From NCBI GenBank assembly GCA_963971285.1, contig OZ020246.1, positions 8,911,217-8,975,216 on the forward strand: 64,000 bases of DNA. Reading direction: 5' to 3'. A program made the position numbers and the translations under genes. The notes beneath the pieces were generated by a model. The model had not been told where the DNA came from, did no database searches, and saw only the letters and a program-made list of their open reading frames with translations. The DNA is from Astropecten irregularis (taxonomy: Eukaryota > Echinodermata > Asteroidea > Paxillosida > Astropectinidae). Shown here in pieces: positions 1 to 11,045 of this stretch. The stretch's first letter is position 1, and each line of letters opens with the position of its first letter.

Positions 1-420
1 TGGTTACTTTGAAATAAACTTCAAATGTTGACATAGAACTGCTTACTTTGAAATGAACTGCAAATGTTGACATGGAACTGCTTACTTTGAAATGAACTGT
101 AAATTTTGACATGGAACTGCTTACTTTGAAATAAACTTCAAATGTTGACATAGAACTGCTTACTTTGAAATGAACTGCAAATGTTGAAAAGGAACTGCTT
201 AATTTGAAATGAACTGCAAATGTTGACATGGAACTGCTTACTTTGAAATGAACTTCAAATGTTGACATGGAACTGCTTACTTTGAAATGAACTGCAAATG
301 TCAAAATGGAACTACTTAATATTTGAAATGAACTGCTAATGTTGAATAGGAACTGCTCACATGGAGGCCCCTACTTTGAAATGAACTGCAAATGATTTTG
401 AAATGAGCTGCAAATGTCAC
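1..420. repeat. 39-bp tandem repeat
   Basis: About ten copies of a 39-bp unit built around TTACTTTGAAATGAACTGCA and ATGTTGACATGGAACTGC. The TTAC anchor recurs at 4, 43 and every 39 bases after that. Copies differ by a few substitutions (TAAACTTC versus TGAACTGC), and the last copies near 320-420 decay. The array runs off the left edge, so its full size is unknown. No coding potential is visible. Confidence 0.93.
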
Positions 421-639
421 AACATACAGCAATTTATATCCCTGATAGACCCGCAATATTTTGTTACAGTGGAGCTCTTATCATGTCACAACCGAACTTG
501 AGATATTTCATCTCTTCTGTCTCATCATGGAACTTTAATTCTTGTCACAATGGAACTTCAATTTATCTTATAAGACTTCATTCACTTCTTTAGTGTAAAT
601 ACTGAACTGAACATTTGTAAATGAACTCTTTTAAGGACT

Positions 640-985
640 TGTTGGTGCGGTAATCGTTGAAGGGGCTGGGACACCACCGGGGGTGTGGGCCCTACCGGCG
701 GCCGTCGGGTTCGGTGACCAACTGTAAAGGTGCTTGTTAGCTGCGGCCCTTTTTGGTTATAGGGCTAGGCTTTGTAATCAGAGTTGGTCAAACGTCGGTA
801 CGTCCTAGGCCTATGGCCACGGAGAGAGGGCGGTGTGCACAGAAGGTAGGGTGCCCCTGTGATGGGGGTGTACCGGACAACGGCATCGCTCTATGCTTCG
901 GCGTAACCTTGTCAAGCAATGGACCCGACAATCCATGACAGCACATTGGGGCCGGCTTCCTGGAACCTTCTCGTGGTGGCCCTGT
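640..985. other. CpG-rich island, possible promoter or first exon
   Basis: This stretch is far richer in G+C than its flanks and holds roughly two dozen CpG dinucleotides, with clusters such as CCGGCGGCCGTCGGG near 695. Both sides are AT-rich repeat DNA. It lies just upstream of the plus-strand series of splice-bounded cassettes, so it could be a promoter or first exon of that unit. That link is inference only; it could equally be a GC-rich transposon fragment. Short open frames cross it on both strands, but none resembles a known protein. Confidence 0.4.
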
Positions 986-1487
986 TGAATTTCTACTAAT
1001 CTTACCAGGATGATGAATTATGGGATGTCCTGTATCCCTGTCAACTGCCTGTTTGATGACTTCCACTGTCATTGATGTACTACATGCCTTATCTGAAACA
1101 AAGTGCATCCACTGGATTCAAGTGATCTTAAAATGTAAGTTAAACGTACATTACATTTGTCTTTAACATGCAGCCTTTAATTTTTCATCATACAGTCATA
1201 CACTCCTGCCGATTGGGTATATCCACCTAAAGTGATGTCAAGGAATATTTCCTTCAATGGTATATATTGGAAAACATCAATTGTCATGAAATGAACAAAG
1301 AGAATGTAAATCATTCAATTTACTCCCTTTACATACTGGCTGGAGATATGCAGATCTTCTATTGAGTGTTTTGAGGATACAATGAGCCAATTGACTCATC
1401 CGATAAATTTGCACACCAGTTATAAGCTTGGTTAGAACAAGAACTGAATGATAATTGCAATGTGATATTCCATTTTTATCATTTCAG
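986..1487. other. No gene seen; unique AT-rich spacer
   Basis: No open frame of interest, RNA gene or clear repeat is visible. The right part reads into the pyrimidine tract and ATTTCAG acceptor of the first splice-bounded cassette at 1488. Confidence 0.5.
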
Positions 1488-2351
1488 GAAGATGTACCAA
1501 GGCTACATGTAGACTAGATGTTGACTGTTCCATGGCCTGATGTATACGCTTAGGTATAATATGTACCCTTCCCAAGGGATTTATTTCTGTAAGCTCCATT
1601 AATTTGAAGTCTGCTCAGCAATCTGATTGAAGGCCTTGCATGACTGAGACACAATCATGTACTAGGTTTACACACTGTCCATTGTTTTAAATAATTGACA
1701 AAAGCTGTGCTTAAATCAATTTTCGGGGTACTCTGCATATACTCTGCGTGGTCTTAGTCCAGGCTCCTTTAAAGTCATCTCCTAAAGTTGGCCAAAGTTG
1801 CTGGCTTGTGAAATTAATAAGTCTCAGTTTGATACTGCTGGTACTCACAAACCCATCCTTCTTTCCTGAAAAGTATTTCACTAAAGCCCCTGTTCTGAAA
1901 TGTATCATTACAGAGGATAGCCGGAATCAGGAAGATGTGCCAAGCAGCTTAGACTGGGTGTTGACTGTTTGCAGTGCAGTTGCAACGGTTGAACTCTATG
2001 CGATACTTGCCTGTTCAAGTTCACCAAGGTAGGACAGTAATGATGACTGAATTCATTTCAATCATTTCAGATAGCAATCTGGAACTATATAATGATCAAA
2101 TTTAAATTTTTGGATTATAATTTTTCAGGACTACAGTTTCCTGGAATTGGAATCTACATCTGTGTGAGCTCCCATTCTCAACATCCTGGAAATCTGCAAG
2201 GCTCTTACCTCATCAAGAAAGCTCCTTGTTGTCACTACAGAAAACCACCTGATCTGTCACCGATAATCTCCTTGGTTTGAAGTCTTTATTTACATTTACC
2301 CTAATGCCATAAATCACTTTTGTCCTCTGCCAATACAATCCATAATTATGA

Positions 2352-2540
2352 TTAAAGGTAGTATGATACTTTGATAAGAAACCAAAACAGAAATGTTCAC
2401 AGATTTACCTATAACGTACAGGGAATGAATATGGTGGTGTTAGAAACATAGGCCCCCTACTGTTAAAATTGTATTTATCCAGAAATAAAAACAATGACAA
2501 ACAAATGACCGAAAATCTTTTTGATCTTTTAAAAGATCAC
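2352..2540 (-). mobile_element. Half copy of the TTAA-bounded MITE family
   Basis: It begins TTAAAGGTAGTATGATACTTTG, the terminal sequence shared by the full copies at 34.4, 38.6, 47.7, 49.3, 52.8 and 58.6 kb. It runs through the internal GATCTTTTAAAAGATC palindrome and then stops. The second half is missing and the sequence continues into a piece of the tRNA-bearing element family. Confidence 0.8.
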
Positions 2541-2655
2541 CGCCATACCCCAAGGATCATTTCAATGATACACGCAGCAATGCCGCAACCTGGGAACGGT
2601 ACATAGGGGATCACTCAAAAGTCAGTAAGTTTCCCTTGTGGTTATTTGATGATTA
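2541..2655 (-). mobile_element. Fragment of the tRNA-bearing inverted-repeat element
   Basis: This stretch (CCAAGGATCATTTC, GTACATAGGGGATCACTC, TTTCCCTTGTGGTTATTTGA) matches, in reverse, the left part of the element at 39595-39918 and the copy at 7672-7950. It contains no tRNA-like part. It abuts a half MITE, so the two were joined by rearrangement or nested insertion. Confidence 0.65.
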
Positions 2656-3043
2656 TAATTAATTGATGTTAAATCATAAACTGTTCCATTTCAGAGGATG
2701 GCTGGAATTGTATTGAAGAAAGATCTGCCTAACAGTCTAGACTGGATGTTGACAGTTTGCCATGCAGTCTCCATAGAGGCTACAGAGTCACCTGTTACAA
2801 GACATGCACAAATAAGTTCCTCAAGGTAGGAGATCACTTGTTTTCTTACAACATTTATGCAGTTAACTTGATTACATTGCAGTCAGATGTCCATAAAGAG
2901 CATTATACTTACATGCACATGTGGTTGTATGTTCCATCATTTTAGGATGATGTCTGGAATCGGGGAGATGTGCCAAGCAGCCCGATCTGGTTGATGTTGA
3001 CTGTCATAATGGTCTGGTATCTATCTTGAGGTATGTGTAGCAT

Positions 3044-3105
3044 GTAGAAGATGACAAATCCCTTGACCATGTGGCCATATGGTCAAGGGATTTGTCATCT
3101 TCTAC
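3044..3105. repeat. Perfect 27-bp inverted repeat with 8-base loop
   Basis: The left arm 3044-3070 (GTAGAAGATGACAAATCCCT then TGACCAT) is exactly complementary to the right arm 3079-3105, separated by GTGGCCAT. It lies just after cassette A copy 2946-3030. The right arm resembles the spacer after the 8.2-kb cassette (GTCTTCTACTTATT), so the left arm looks like a recent inverted copy. It would fold into a perfect hairpin if transcribed. Confidence 0.9.
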
Positions 3106-5649
3106 TAATGTCTAGCCTAATATGCTTTTGAGGCTTTGCATGGTAAAGCTCTTAAAGAGTAAAGTACATTTCATTCATTTCAGGAGATGGCGTCATGATG
3201 ATGGATCCTGATGACTGTTGACTGCATCACCATTTATCTCAAAGGGTGAAATCTCAGTCACTTAGTAATCAACTCTACCATTGAATGATGATTTTGCATC
3301 AGATAGAAGACCACATTGTCCTCCACCTAGATTGACTTCAAGATGACTGCAAGGCCATCCTCATCCCTGCATCACCTATGGGATCTCCTGGGATTGACAT
3401 TCTCGTCTTTGTGAGCATCCTTTCCTCACGGCCTCTTGGTGTCACCGTAGTCACCCATCTGATCTCTGCATCATCAATTATCGCCATGGATTGGAATCTC
3501 AGCCCCTCGTCTTGTCACTCTAACGAGGATGGCCTCCTCAAGATGAACATCAGCAGTGCTGTACTTGAGTCCTTCCCTCCTGAGTCCAGACTTGTGTCCT
3601 CCAGCACTAAACATCAGGATAACTAATTAAAGGTCAGTATAAGAATTATATATGTACTAATTAAAGTAGACAACTGAGACAGAAATCTCTTTATGAGATG
3701 TACACTTTGTAGATTGGCAACAAGGGCCATTAGGACTGCTATAAAATGAAATGCCTTTTTATCCTACCCATTTGATGATTTTCACTATACTTCATGAACT
3801 TGCAGTATCTGAAACAAAAGCACAGCCTTTGGATTCAACTGATATGAAAATGAAATTTTTATTATACACATCTGGCCATTAACTGTACATATAAAAATAT
3901 CAACACACTTAGTTCTGCCTGGAATCATTTTACCAGCAAATAATTTATGCTACATCTTCACATCAATAAATTACAGGTGATACAGGTACATAATATTCCC
4001 AAAAATGATGGTATATTGACAGAGTAGTATTAGCATGATTTATCATTTCAGCCTGGACTGGATTGTGACTGTTCAAGTGGCCATCATGCAGTTCAAGGAT
4101 TTGAGAGACTGGTGTTCCAAGACTTCCAGGACTTCCATGTTCATGTTCACCAAGGTGGGATATTAATCATTCTCTTGCAGCCATGAGTGATCAAAGTGAC
4201 CAGTGAACTTCATTGCCATGAGCATATTCACAGCTTAATGACAGCTCATATGTATCTAGTGGACACAATTTACAAGGATAATAATTAATCAATGTAGATC
4301 AGCATTATTTTATGTCTTGCTGTAGGCAACGTGCTGAACCATCTTTCATGGATTGCAGTCTTTGTGCCGGCTAGCAGCCATTCTCAGCATCCTGGGTCTC
4401 TGGAAGGCCTTCACTTCAAGACAGCTTGTAGTGAACACATTTACCAGGATAATAATTAATTAATGTAGGTATTTCAAAAGTCAAATTTGTCAGTTGCCAA
4501 ACAGATCTGCCTTATTTTATATCTTGCTGTAAAGGCAACGTGCTGAACCATCTTTCATGGATTGCGGTCTTCGTGCCGGCTAGAAGCCATTCTCAACATC
4601 TTGGGTCTCTGGAAGGCCTTCACTTCAAGACAGCTTCATGGTTTCACCACAAGCAACCACCGCATCCCTGCATCACCTATGGATCTCCTGGGATTGACGT
4701 TCTTATCTTTGTGAGCATCCTTTCCTCAACATTCAGTCACTTTGAAAGACACACATCCTCAAGACGGCTTCTTGGTGTCACCGTAGTCACCAATCTGATC
4801 TCTGCATCAACAATAATTGCCTTGGATTGTAATCTCAGTCCCTCACCTTGTCACTCTAACAAGGGTGGTCTCCTCAGACCACTGCCAAGATGAACATCAG
4901 CAGTGCTGTACTTGAGTCCTTACCTCCTGAGTCCAGACTTGTGTCCTCCAGCACCAAACATCAGGATAACTAATTAAAGGTCAGTATTAGATTAACTGGT
5001 ATCAGTAAATAACATGAGTCTTTGTTATTCTGACATGATGTTTCCCCTCAGACTACGACTAAGGCCAGTTTGTATGACCGTTTTGCATGCAAGAAAGGAT
5101 CACTGGTATCCATCTAGCCTGCCTATATTAGATGACTTCCACAATCTATTATGGACTTTTCTGTTTTGAAAGAAAAGCTCAGCCTTTACGCAACCTAGAA
5201 ACTTATCACTGAAGTAATTTGGATGTCTTTGTCTGTTCAGCATCTCTTCACACTGATTGCTTCCTCCTTCAAGAATCAAAATTACAAGACTCATTACCGG
5301 TTTGTGGAAAATGATTAATCAGCAAGAAATTCATCTCGTTCAAATTGTTACATTTGTAATAGTGCATAATGTCTTGCATGAATAATATGTGGACAATATT
5401 GATGGAGTAGTATTGACTAGGATTTATTTCATAGCATTGCAGGAACCATATCAGGAAGATGTGCCCAGCAGCCTAGACTGGATGTTGACTGGATGTTTGC
5501 CTTTCAGAGTTCCAGAAAAATGTGGCTACAAGAATCACACGTATGTTCAGCAAGGTAGGATAGTAAATCATTCTCTCACTAAGCCATGAGCTATCAAAAT
5601 GAGGAGTGAACTTGATTGGCACAAGCAGGATATTTGCTAGGTTATTATA

Positions 5650-6044
5650 GATTAATCAACCCAGTTTTCATTATCCGGTTACAAATTTTAACTAACCGTT
5701 AGCCAAAACTGAAAGAATAAAAGGGACGAACGTTTGGCTTATGCTCAACAACCCAAAAAGTGTAAACTGTAGAATTTCAGTCAGTTATTTTGTCCATTTT
5801 GCCAAGTAGAAACACGCCTTTCACATACTGGATCTAAAAGAAACATTGTATGTACTGATCTAAATTAATGCTTGATCTAAAAACTAACATGGTAAAAAGC
5901 ATTCCAAAAGCAAGGATCACATTAAAGATGACATATAAACGATAAATCACACATGTCACACGTGATTACATAGGGTAACCGTTAACCTGATTTTCCTTCC
6001 AATCAGTAACCGGATATGGAATTACCCGATTTTGTCCAGCACTA
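5650..6044 (-). mobile_element. hAT-type non-autonomous element, 5'-truncated copy
   Basis: It shares TCCGGTTACAAATTTTAACT, the GGATCTAAAAGAAACATTGT region and the terminal TTTGTCCAGCACTA with the complete element at 14263-14680, in opposite orientation. The end near 6044 is intact and the other end near 5650 has lost its CAGTGCTGGG terminus. Confidence 0.75.
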
Positions 6045-6442
6045 TTATGTGCACTGCCCAACGAAAGTTCATCCACATGTGAAAATTGAATTCACATTCA
6101 ACACAAGCATGACCTGATAAAACATACTGAAGATCTCCCACATTGCATGTTCACTAAGAAAAAACCCTAATCAATTCATTCCATGCATTGATGTCAATTC
6201 CTAGGCTACCACCCAGTAGTGTAGACACGTCCTCAGACCTGGGGGGGTTGATCGTGTAGCTGGGTCGTACTTCCACGTTTGTGTACAAAATCATTTTTTA
6301 TGTATATAAAAAGTGAAAACCTTGGGGGGGGGATTGTAACCCCCCTAGCCCCCCGGGATCTACGCCCATTCTACCACCAAATGGTCAAGTTTAGTATCTT
6401 CTAATTACGATTGTTTGTTGGCTAATCTCTTTCTGTGTTCAA
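6045..6442. other. Spacer with a G-run repeat fragment
   Basis: No gene is seen. Near 6215-6370 there is a fragment with runs of G and C (GACCTGGGGGGG, then CCCCCCTAGCCCCCCGGGAT ending CTACGCCC). It looks like the end of a dispersed repeat, with a related G-rich fragment near 35580-35690. Confidence 0.45.
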
Positions 6443-6849
6443 CATGCTCTGCCATCTTCCATGGACTGCAACTTCCAGGGACTCTTGACGACTCTCATCT
6501 CAACTTCATGGAAGCTTCACCGGAGACAACCACCTGATCTCTGTCACTTTTCCTGGGATTGAAAGTTCAGTCACTCATCTATTGTTCCAGAGGGATGATC
6601 TCTGACACCAGATACCAGGACCGACAACAATCTAGTTCAAGGTCAGTATGTACCTGTACAACCATTAGGAACAGACATGGGATTTTCTGTCACTTTACAG
6701 TTACAGTTCGAATCCCGCTCCAGTCAATTTTTCTTTGTTCACTTTTCAATGACTTTACAGTTACGTTAGTTTTCCAGTCTTTGGTCAAGTGTACGTTCTA
6801 GCAACTGATTCTAAGGACCTTAAAAATCATTATTTAATTTAATACTTTA

Positions 6850-7152
6850 AAGGTATCATCAAATAACCACAAGGGAAACTGAGTGAATTTTTAAGTCATC
6901 GAAAGGTGAACAAAGAAAAATTGACTTGAATGGGATTTGAACCAGCGACTTCCTGAATACCGTACAGGCGATCTACCAACTGAGCTATCCAGCCCTACGT
7001 TGGTGGTGACCCCAATAGTCAATTATCTTTGTTTGTTTGGCAGTCGGAAGCCATGAAACCACGTACATACTGCTATATCCCAGTGATCATTTTTATCGAT
7101 ACTCGCCAATGCTGCAACCTGAGAAAAGTACATGGGGGATCACTCAAAGACA
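6850..7152 (-). mobile_element. tRNA-bearing inverted-repeat element, reverse copy
   Basis: Read on the minus strand it matches the element at 39595-39918. It has the AATAACCACAAGGGAAACTG flank, the GTGAACAAAGAAAAATTGAC arm, a tRNA-like stretch (6922-6994) and the AGTCAATTATCTTTGTTTG and GGATCACTCAAAGAC parts. An opposing arm, CCAGTCAATTTTTCTTTGTT near 6720, carries a scrap of the same tRNA-like 3' part, so the locus is itself an inverted structure. Confidence 0.7.
6922..6994 (-). tRNA. tRNA-like sequence within a mobile element (probable pseudogene)
   Basis: On the minus strand an A-box-like TAGCTCAGTTGGTAGA and a B-box GGTTCAAATCC are present with roughly tRNA spacing. It is a diverged version of the copy at 39821-39893; the acceptor stem is broken by changes near 6925-6935. 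It is most likely a SINE/MITE-borne tRNA relic, not a functional gene. Confidence 0.4.
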
Positions 7153-7671
7153 TCTGACATCTGAGTCACAAGAAAATAGCAAAAAACTGACAAAATTTTT
7201 CTTAAGAATGGTTTTGATCTTACCCCGAGATCAAAATTGTTTTCGATCAGAAGATCTCACACATTGCATGTTTACTAAGGTAAACCATTCCATGCATTGA
7301 TTTCAATTCCCTGGCTACCACCAGATGATCAAGTTTAGTATCTTCTGATTACCATTTGTGTGTTGGCTAATCTCTTTCTGTGGGCAACATGCTCAGCCAT
7401 CTTCCATGGACTGCAACTTCCGGGGACTCTACTACTCTCATCTCAAGACAGCTTCATGGAAGCTTCACGGCAGACAACCACGTCTCTGTATCATCAAGAT
7501 TTTCCTGGGATTGAAAGTTCAGTCACTCATCTAGTATTCCTAAAGGATGATCTCTGATGCCAGATACCAGGACTCAGAGGACTGACTACAATCTAGTTCA
7601 AGGTTAGTATGTACCTGTACCGCCATAGGGACAGACAGGGATTTTCTTTTACTTTACTCTTACAATCATCA

Positions 7672-7950
7672 AATAACCACTAGGGAAACTGACTGAATTT
7701 AAAGTCATTGAGACGTATAGTCTTTGAGTGATCCCTCATGTACCGTTCCCAGGTTGCAGCATTGCTGCGTGTATCGATGAAATGATCCCTGGGATATGGC
7801 GGTGTGTGCGTGGTTTCATGGCTTCTGACTGCCTAACGAACAAAGATAATTGACTATTGGGGTCACCACCAACGTAGGGCTGGATGGCTCAGATGGTATC
7901 AATTATTCTTTGTTCATGCACTTTTCAATTACTTCACTCTCACATTAGTT
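7672..7950 (+). mobile_element. tRNA-bearing inverted-repeat element, copy with deleted tRNA body
   Basis: Collinear with 39595-39918 (AATAACCACTAGGGAAACTG, GTGTGTGCGTGGTTTCATGG, TTGACTATTGGGGTCACC), then GGCTGGATGGCTCAGATGGT. It jumps directly to TCAATTATTCTTTGTTC. The anticodon and T arms are therefore missing while both element ends remain. Confidence 0.7.
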
Positions 7951-8149
7951 TTCAAGTCTTTGGTAAATAAGTGTACATTCTAGCAACTGATTCTAAACAC
8001 CTTAAGAATCAATATTTAATTTAATACTTTAAATCAAGATGTTGATTTTCTCTGACCGGTCCAATTCATCGAGTCTGTTTTCAGATAATAAAACAATTGC
8101 TGTGTATCTTTGGTTGAAATATGTTTAATATTTCAAGTGTGGTATATTT

Positions 8150-8640
8150 TTATCATTTCAGGAGACAGCTTAAATCAGGAAGACATATGTTTCAAGTAGC
8201 CAAGACCGGATGTTGACTGTTCATGTTGCCTGATGCTTATAATGAGGTATGTATGGATTCATTGTCTTCTACTTATTCCAATAATGTCTAGTCTAGTCAG
8301 ATTACACATTTGTTGGGTGGAATTCATACCAGTTGGTGGATATTTCTATCATTTCAGGAGATGGCTGGAATCGGGGGATTTGCATAGACTGGATGTTGAC
8401 TGTTCATATTGCTTGATATTTATTATGAGGTATGTATGGATTCTACTTATAATTACTCCAATCATTTTTAGTCTAGTCAGATTACACATTTGTAGGGTGG
8501 AATTCATACCAGTTGGTGGATATTTCTATCATTTCAGGAGACGGGTGCAACAAGGGAGATTTACCAAGCAGCCATGACTGGATGTTGACTGTTCCTATTA
8601 CCTGATGTTTATTTTGAGGTATATGTACCCATTCCATTCA
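8150..8640 (+). repeat. 182-bp tandem triplication carrying cassette A
   Basis: Three consecutive units, each with TATCATTTCAG acceptor, cassette core, TGAG|GTATGT-like donor, TAGTCTAGTCAGATTACACA and GAATTCATACCAGTTGGTGG. The two right-hand acceptors are 180 bases apart. This shows cassette A spreading by local tandem duplication with both splice-like edges included. Confidence 0.8.
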
Positions 8641-9004
8641 CTATAATCAGATAAAAAAGATTTACTGATTTTTTGTCATTACCTCATCTTTGCAGTTTGT
8701 TGTGCAGAGATATTTGCTTCAGGATTGCGAAGATTTGTGCCTTTTCCCTGAAGTTCTCCTTAGTTTATACTCTTTCCCAGAGTTGACTCAGATAGAACTA
8801 TTGTGGGTATTTCTTTAGTATAGGACGCTGTTGTAGATCTACCACAATCAATTGGTTTTTAAATTGAATCAACTGAACCGGATTACTCTACAATACATTC
8901 ATAATCGTTGGAAAGAAAAAATAACGATTTAATACATTTATTAAATTGTACTGACAAGCAGCTGTTACACTGATGCACCGATATACTGAGGAGTTTTCAA
9001 TAGC
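8641..9004. other. No gene seen; boundary of the 75-bp array
   Basis: AT-rich spacer with no recognisable feature between the last cassette A and the start of the 75-bp array. Confidence 0.5.
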
Positions 9005-10671
9005 ATGTTTTCCACTCCACTACCTGTGTGTTTTCTTGTATCATGCACCTGCTTCATCCTCCGGTGCTTTGCTTGATGCCTCTTCTCCTCTCCACTACCT
9101 ACATGTGTTTTCCTCTATGTTCACCTGCTTCATCCTCTAGTACAAATCTTGATGTCTCTTCTCCTTTCCACTACCTGTGTGTTTTCCTGTATCACTCACC
9201 TGCTTCATCCTCCTGTGCTGTGCTTGATGCCTCTTCTCCTCTCCACTATACCTACATATTTTCCTCTATGTTCACCTGCTTCATCCTCTAGTACAAATCT
9301 TGATGCCTCTTCTCCTCTCCACTACCTGTGTGTTTTCCTGTATCATACACCTGCTTCATCCTCCTGTGCTGTGCTTGATGCCTCTTCTCCTCTCCACTAC
9401 CTACATGTGTTTTCCTCTATGTTCACCTGCTTCATCCTCTAGTACAAATCTTGATGCCTCTTCTCCTCTCCACTACCTGTGTGTTTTCCTGTATCATTCA
9501 CCTGCTTCATCCTCCTGTGCTTTGCTTGATGCCTATTCTCCTATCCACTACCTGTGTGTTTTCCTGTATCATACACCTGCTTCATCCTCTAGTACAAATC
9601 TTGATGCCCTTTCTCCTCCCCACTTCCTACATATTTGTCCTCTATGTTCACCTGCTTCATCATCTAGCACAAATCTTGATGCCTCTTCTCCTCTCCACTA
9701 CCTGTGTGTTTTCCTGTATCATACACCTGCTTCATCCTCCTGTGCTGTGCTTGATGCCTCTTCTCCTCTCCACTAGCTACCTGTGTGTTTTCCTCTATGT
9801 TCACCTGCTTCATCCTCTAGTACAAATCTTGATGCCTCTTCTCCTCTCCACTACCTGTGTGTTTTCCTGTATCATACACCTGCTTCATCCTCCTGTGCTT
9901 TGCTTGATGCCTATTCTCCTATCCACTACCTGTGTGTTTTCCTGTATCATACACCTGCTTCATCCTCTAGTACAAATCTTGATGCCCTTTCTCCTCCCCA
10001 CTTCCTACATATTTGTCCTCTATGTTCACCTGCTTCATCCTCTAGCACAAATCTTGATGCCTCTTCTCCTCTCCACTACCTGTGTGTTTTCCTGTATCAT
10101 ACACCTGCTTCATCCTCCTGTGCTGTGCTTGATGCCTCTTCTCCTCTCCACTACCTACATGTGTTTTCCTCTTTGTTCACCTGCTTCATCCTCTAGTACA
10201 AATCTTGATACCTATTCTCCTCTCCACTACCTGTGTGTTTTCCTGTATCATACACCTGCTTCATCCTCCTGTGCTTTGCTTGATGCCTCTTCTCCTATCC
10301 ACTACCTGTGTGTTTTCCTGTATCATACACCTGCTTCATCCTCCTGTGCTGTGCTTGATGCCTCTTCTCCTATCCACTACCTGTGTGTTTTCCTGTATCA
10401 TACACCTGCTTCATCCTCCTGTGCTGTGCTTGATGCCTCTTCTACTCTTCACTACCTGTGTGTTTTCCTGTATCATTCACCTGCTTCATCCTCCGGTGCT
10501 TTGCTTGATGCCTCTTCTCCTCTCCACTATCTGTGTGTTTCCCTGTATCCTTCACCTTCTTCATCCTCTAGTACAAATCTTGATGCCTCTTCTCCTCTCC
10601 ACTATCTGTGTATCCTTCACCTGCTTCATCCTCTAGTACAAATCTTGATGCCTCTTCTCCTCTCCACTACC

Positions 10672-11045
10672 TGTTAGCAGATATTTTATTTCAGCAGACG
10701 AAAACTTTTCGCCCGAACAACAACCAATCAGCCATCTTTTGTTTACGTACGCGTACTTGACTTCATTCATGCTGCGCTCGCACATCACAAGCATAAAACA
10801 ACGGCTGTTGCACGCATTCACTCCAATTGAATCAAGTAAACATGGTGCAGCCGTTGTATTTGGAAAGGCCATCCTCGTCCAATATATTACAATTTATTTA
10901 TCAGCATGACAGACTGATCTTGCCTAAGACGTGTTTGGTGAAATTGGTCTTAGGACGCGTCATAGCTAAGATCGATCTTACAGCCAGGACTCTTCCTAAG
11001 TCAAAAGATCGATCCTAAAATAAGACGAGTTTCGTGAAATCGGCC
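10672..11045. repeat. Non-repeat island inside the 75-bp array, copy 1
   Basis: About 374 bases unlike the array. It contains AACCAATCAGCC (CCAAT type), the palindrome GTACGCGTAC, and a start-like AAACATGGTGCAGC. The right edge TTTCGTGAAATCGGCCCC resembles the terminal repeats of a common MITE type (compare the minus strand near 41700). The left edge lacks a matching inverted end, so it is probably a truncated transposon piece. The 63-codon frame from 10827 is too short to assign. Confidence 0.6.

Larger units (their letters stand above)
2129..7602 (+). repeat. Repeated exon-like cassette B (about 6 copies, a 7th at 15.4 kb)
   Basis: A second recurring block lies between the A cassettes. Shared stretches are CATGGATTGCAGTC, CATTCTCAACATCCTGG, GCTTCATGG, CACCTGATCTCTG and TCCTGGGATTGA. 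Copies begin near 2129, 3330, 4322, 4515, 6443 and 7383. Four end at a conserved donor-like site: 3632 and 4979 as AATTAAAG|GTCAGTAT, 6641 as TTCAAG|GTCAGTATG, and 7602 as TTCAAG|GTTAGTATG. The copies ending at 3632 and 4979 are close duplicates, and 4322-4430 is duplicated at 4515-4640. Open frames through them are short, in different frames, and match no family I know. The acceptor side is not uniform among copies, which weakens the exon reading. Confidence 0.5.
1488..8618 (+). repeat. Repeated splice-bounded cassette A (about 10 copies)
   Basis: A short cassette recurs on the plus strand. A typical copy starts after an acceptor-like ATCATTTCAG, carries a core like GATGTGCCAAGCAGCCTAGA followed by CTGGATGTTGACTGTT, and ends at a donor-like AG|GTATGT or AAG|GTAGGA. 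Copies as read: 1488-1553, 1914-2028, 2695-2825, 2946-3030, 3184-3245 (weak donor), 4052-4154, 5443-5554, 8162-8246, 8358-8429 and 8538-8618. Lengths vary from 62 to 131 bases and are not all multiples of three. The frame left open differs between copies, so a coding role is unlikely. The retained splice signals at both edges suggest exons of a spliced non-coding transcript. An alternative is a transposon family whose ends merely resemble splice sites. Spacers between copies hold unrelated MITEs. Confidence 0.6.

Noticed and set aside
6215..6370. G/C-run tract as a G-quadruplex regulatory element
   Set aside because: More simply a dispersed repeat end, with similar tracts at 35.6 and 35.9 kb; there is no gene nearby.
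9451..10677. 408-codon open frame through the 75-bp array
   Set aside because: It is a by-product of a stop-free unit whose length is a multiple of three. Other frames on the same strand are open over the same DNA, and the peptide is just the repeat.
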